A stretch of 64,000 nucleotides of DNA from Dethiosulfatarculus sandiegensis (GTDB lineage Bacteria; Desulfobacterota; Desulfarculia; Desulfarculales; Desulfarculaceae). The first letter of the stretch is position 1; the number at the start of each line of letters is the position of its first letter. The position numbers were made by a program, and so were the translations under genes. Below, one piece after another: positions 63,912-64,000 of the stretch. Location: contig NZ_AZAC01000018.1 of the NCBI RefSeq assembly GCF_000931935.2, positions 19,703 through 83,702 on the forward strand. The letters run 5' to 3'. The notes under the pieces were generated by a model that did not search any database, had not been told where the DNA came from, and saw only the letters and a list, made by a program, of their open reading frames with translations.

Positions 63912-64000
63912 ATGGCTACAAGGTTCGATCACAAGGGCGGTTTCGCGGATCATGCGGCAATCAGGCGCAAACGCCGGGAAAAGACGGCGGACAAAATAGA
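63912..64000 (+). CDS. Start of an unknown gene (3' cut by the window)
   Basis: ATG 63912 with GGGGGGTG upstream; 29 codons, strongly basic (AIRRKRREKTAD). Too short to assign. Confidence 0.4.
   Translation, partial: MATRFDHKGGFADHAAIRRKRREKTADKI

Overview
The window looks like chromosomal DNA of an anaerobic Desulfobacterota-type bacterium (former Deltaproteobacteria). This is an inference from gene content: an archaeal/sulfur-prokaryote style lipoate-assembly operon with two radical-SAM proteins, an MttB-superfamily methyltransferase, a benzoate-CoA-ligase-like enzyme, SulP transport tied to many receiver/kinase genes, and a likely selenoprotein. No rRNA or species-diagnostic marker is present.

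Layout. 1-4.1 kb: lipoate ligase/DUF116 (5' end cut by the window), an FAD oxidoreductase (LipT-like) and two radical-SAM proteins (LipS1/LipS2-like). 4.4-10.1 kb: proteostasis block tig-clpP-clpX-lon, then tRNA-Val(TAC). 11.0-17.4 kb: tRNA-Asp(GTC) followed by a 6.3-kb segment ending in a 54-bp copy of the tRNA 3' half. This is the signature of a genomic island integrated into a tRNA gene. Its cargo lies on the minus strand: an ArsR repressor, a second decayed-looking ArsR, an ArsP/DUF318 permease, several thioredoxin-like and cysteine-rich proteins, a frameshifted ACR3-like remnant, a thioredoxin and CcdA. 17.4-26.1 kb: an MttB homologue, a nested repeat structure, a methyltransferase, and a TonB-dependent receptor whose frame is interrupted by one TGA followed by a SECIS-like hairpin. 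An exported protein of tetrapyrrole-methylase fold follows, then a second complete tRNA-Asp.

26.8-36.1 kb: a siderophore-type uptake cassette (AraC regulator, O-methyltransferase-like protein, AmpG/FptX-like MFS carrier, TonB receptor) flanked by two near-identical omptin-family outer-membrane proteases. 36.1-46.1 kb: periplasmic asparaginase, PAS-LuxR regulator, acid-CoA ligase, a repeat lipoprotein, an SGNH hydrolase, and an ABC exporter with a small Cys-rich protein and an ArsR regulator whose operator is a perfect 36-bp palindrome. 46.2-49.8 kb: structured leader, modABC-type molybdate/tungstate transporter and a DUF364 protein.

50.1-59.6 kb: one long minus-strand signalling operon: membrane histidine kinase, sigma-54 response regulator, SulP transporter with an unusual hydrophilic insert, a degenerate cytidylate-kinase-like/receiver fusion, a second kinase, two single-domain receivers and a kinase-like protein with no recognisable ATPase motifs. 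Upstream lie a sigma-54-like promoter and twin dyad sites. 60-64 kb: hypothetical exported and membrane proteins, a DUF1566 protein, and AT-rich genes at the end.

The best candidate for something undescribed is the TGA-containing TonB receptor together with the exported tetrapyrrole-methylase-like protein (21.9-25.0 kb).
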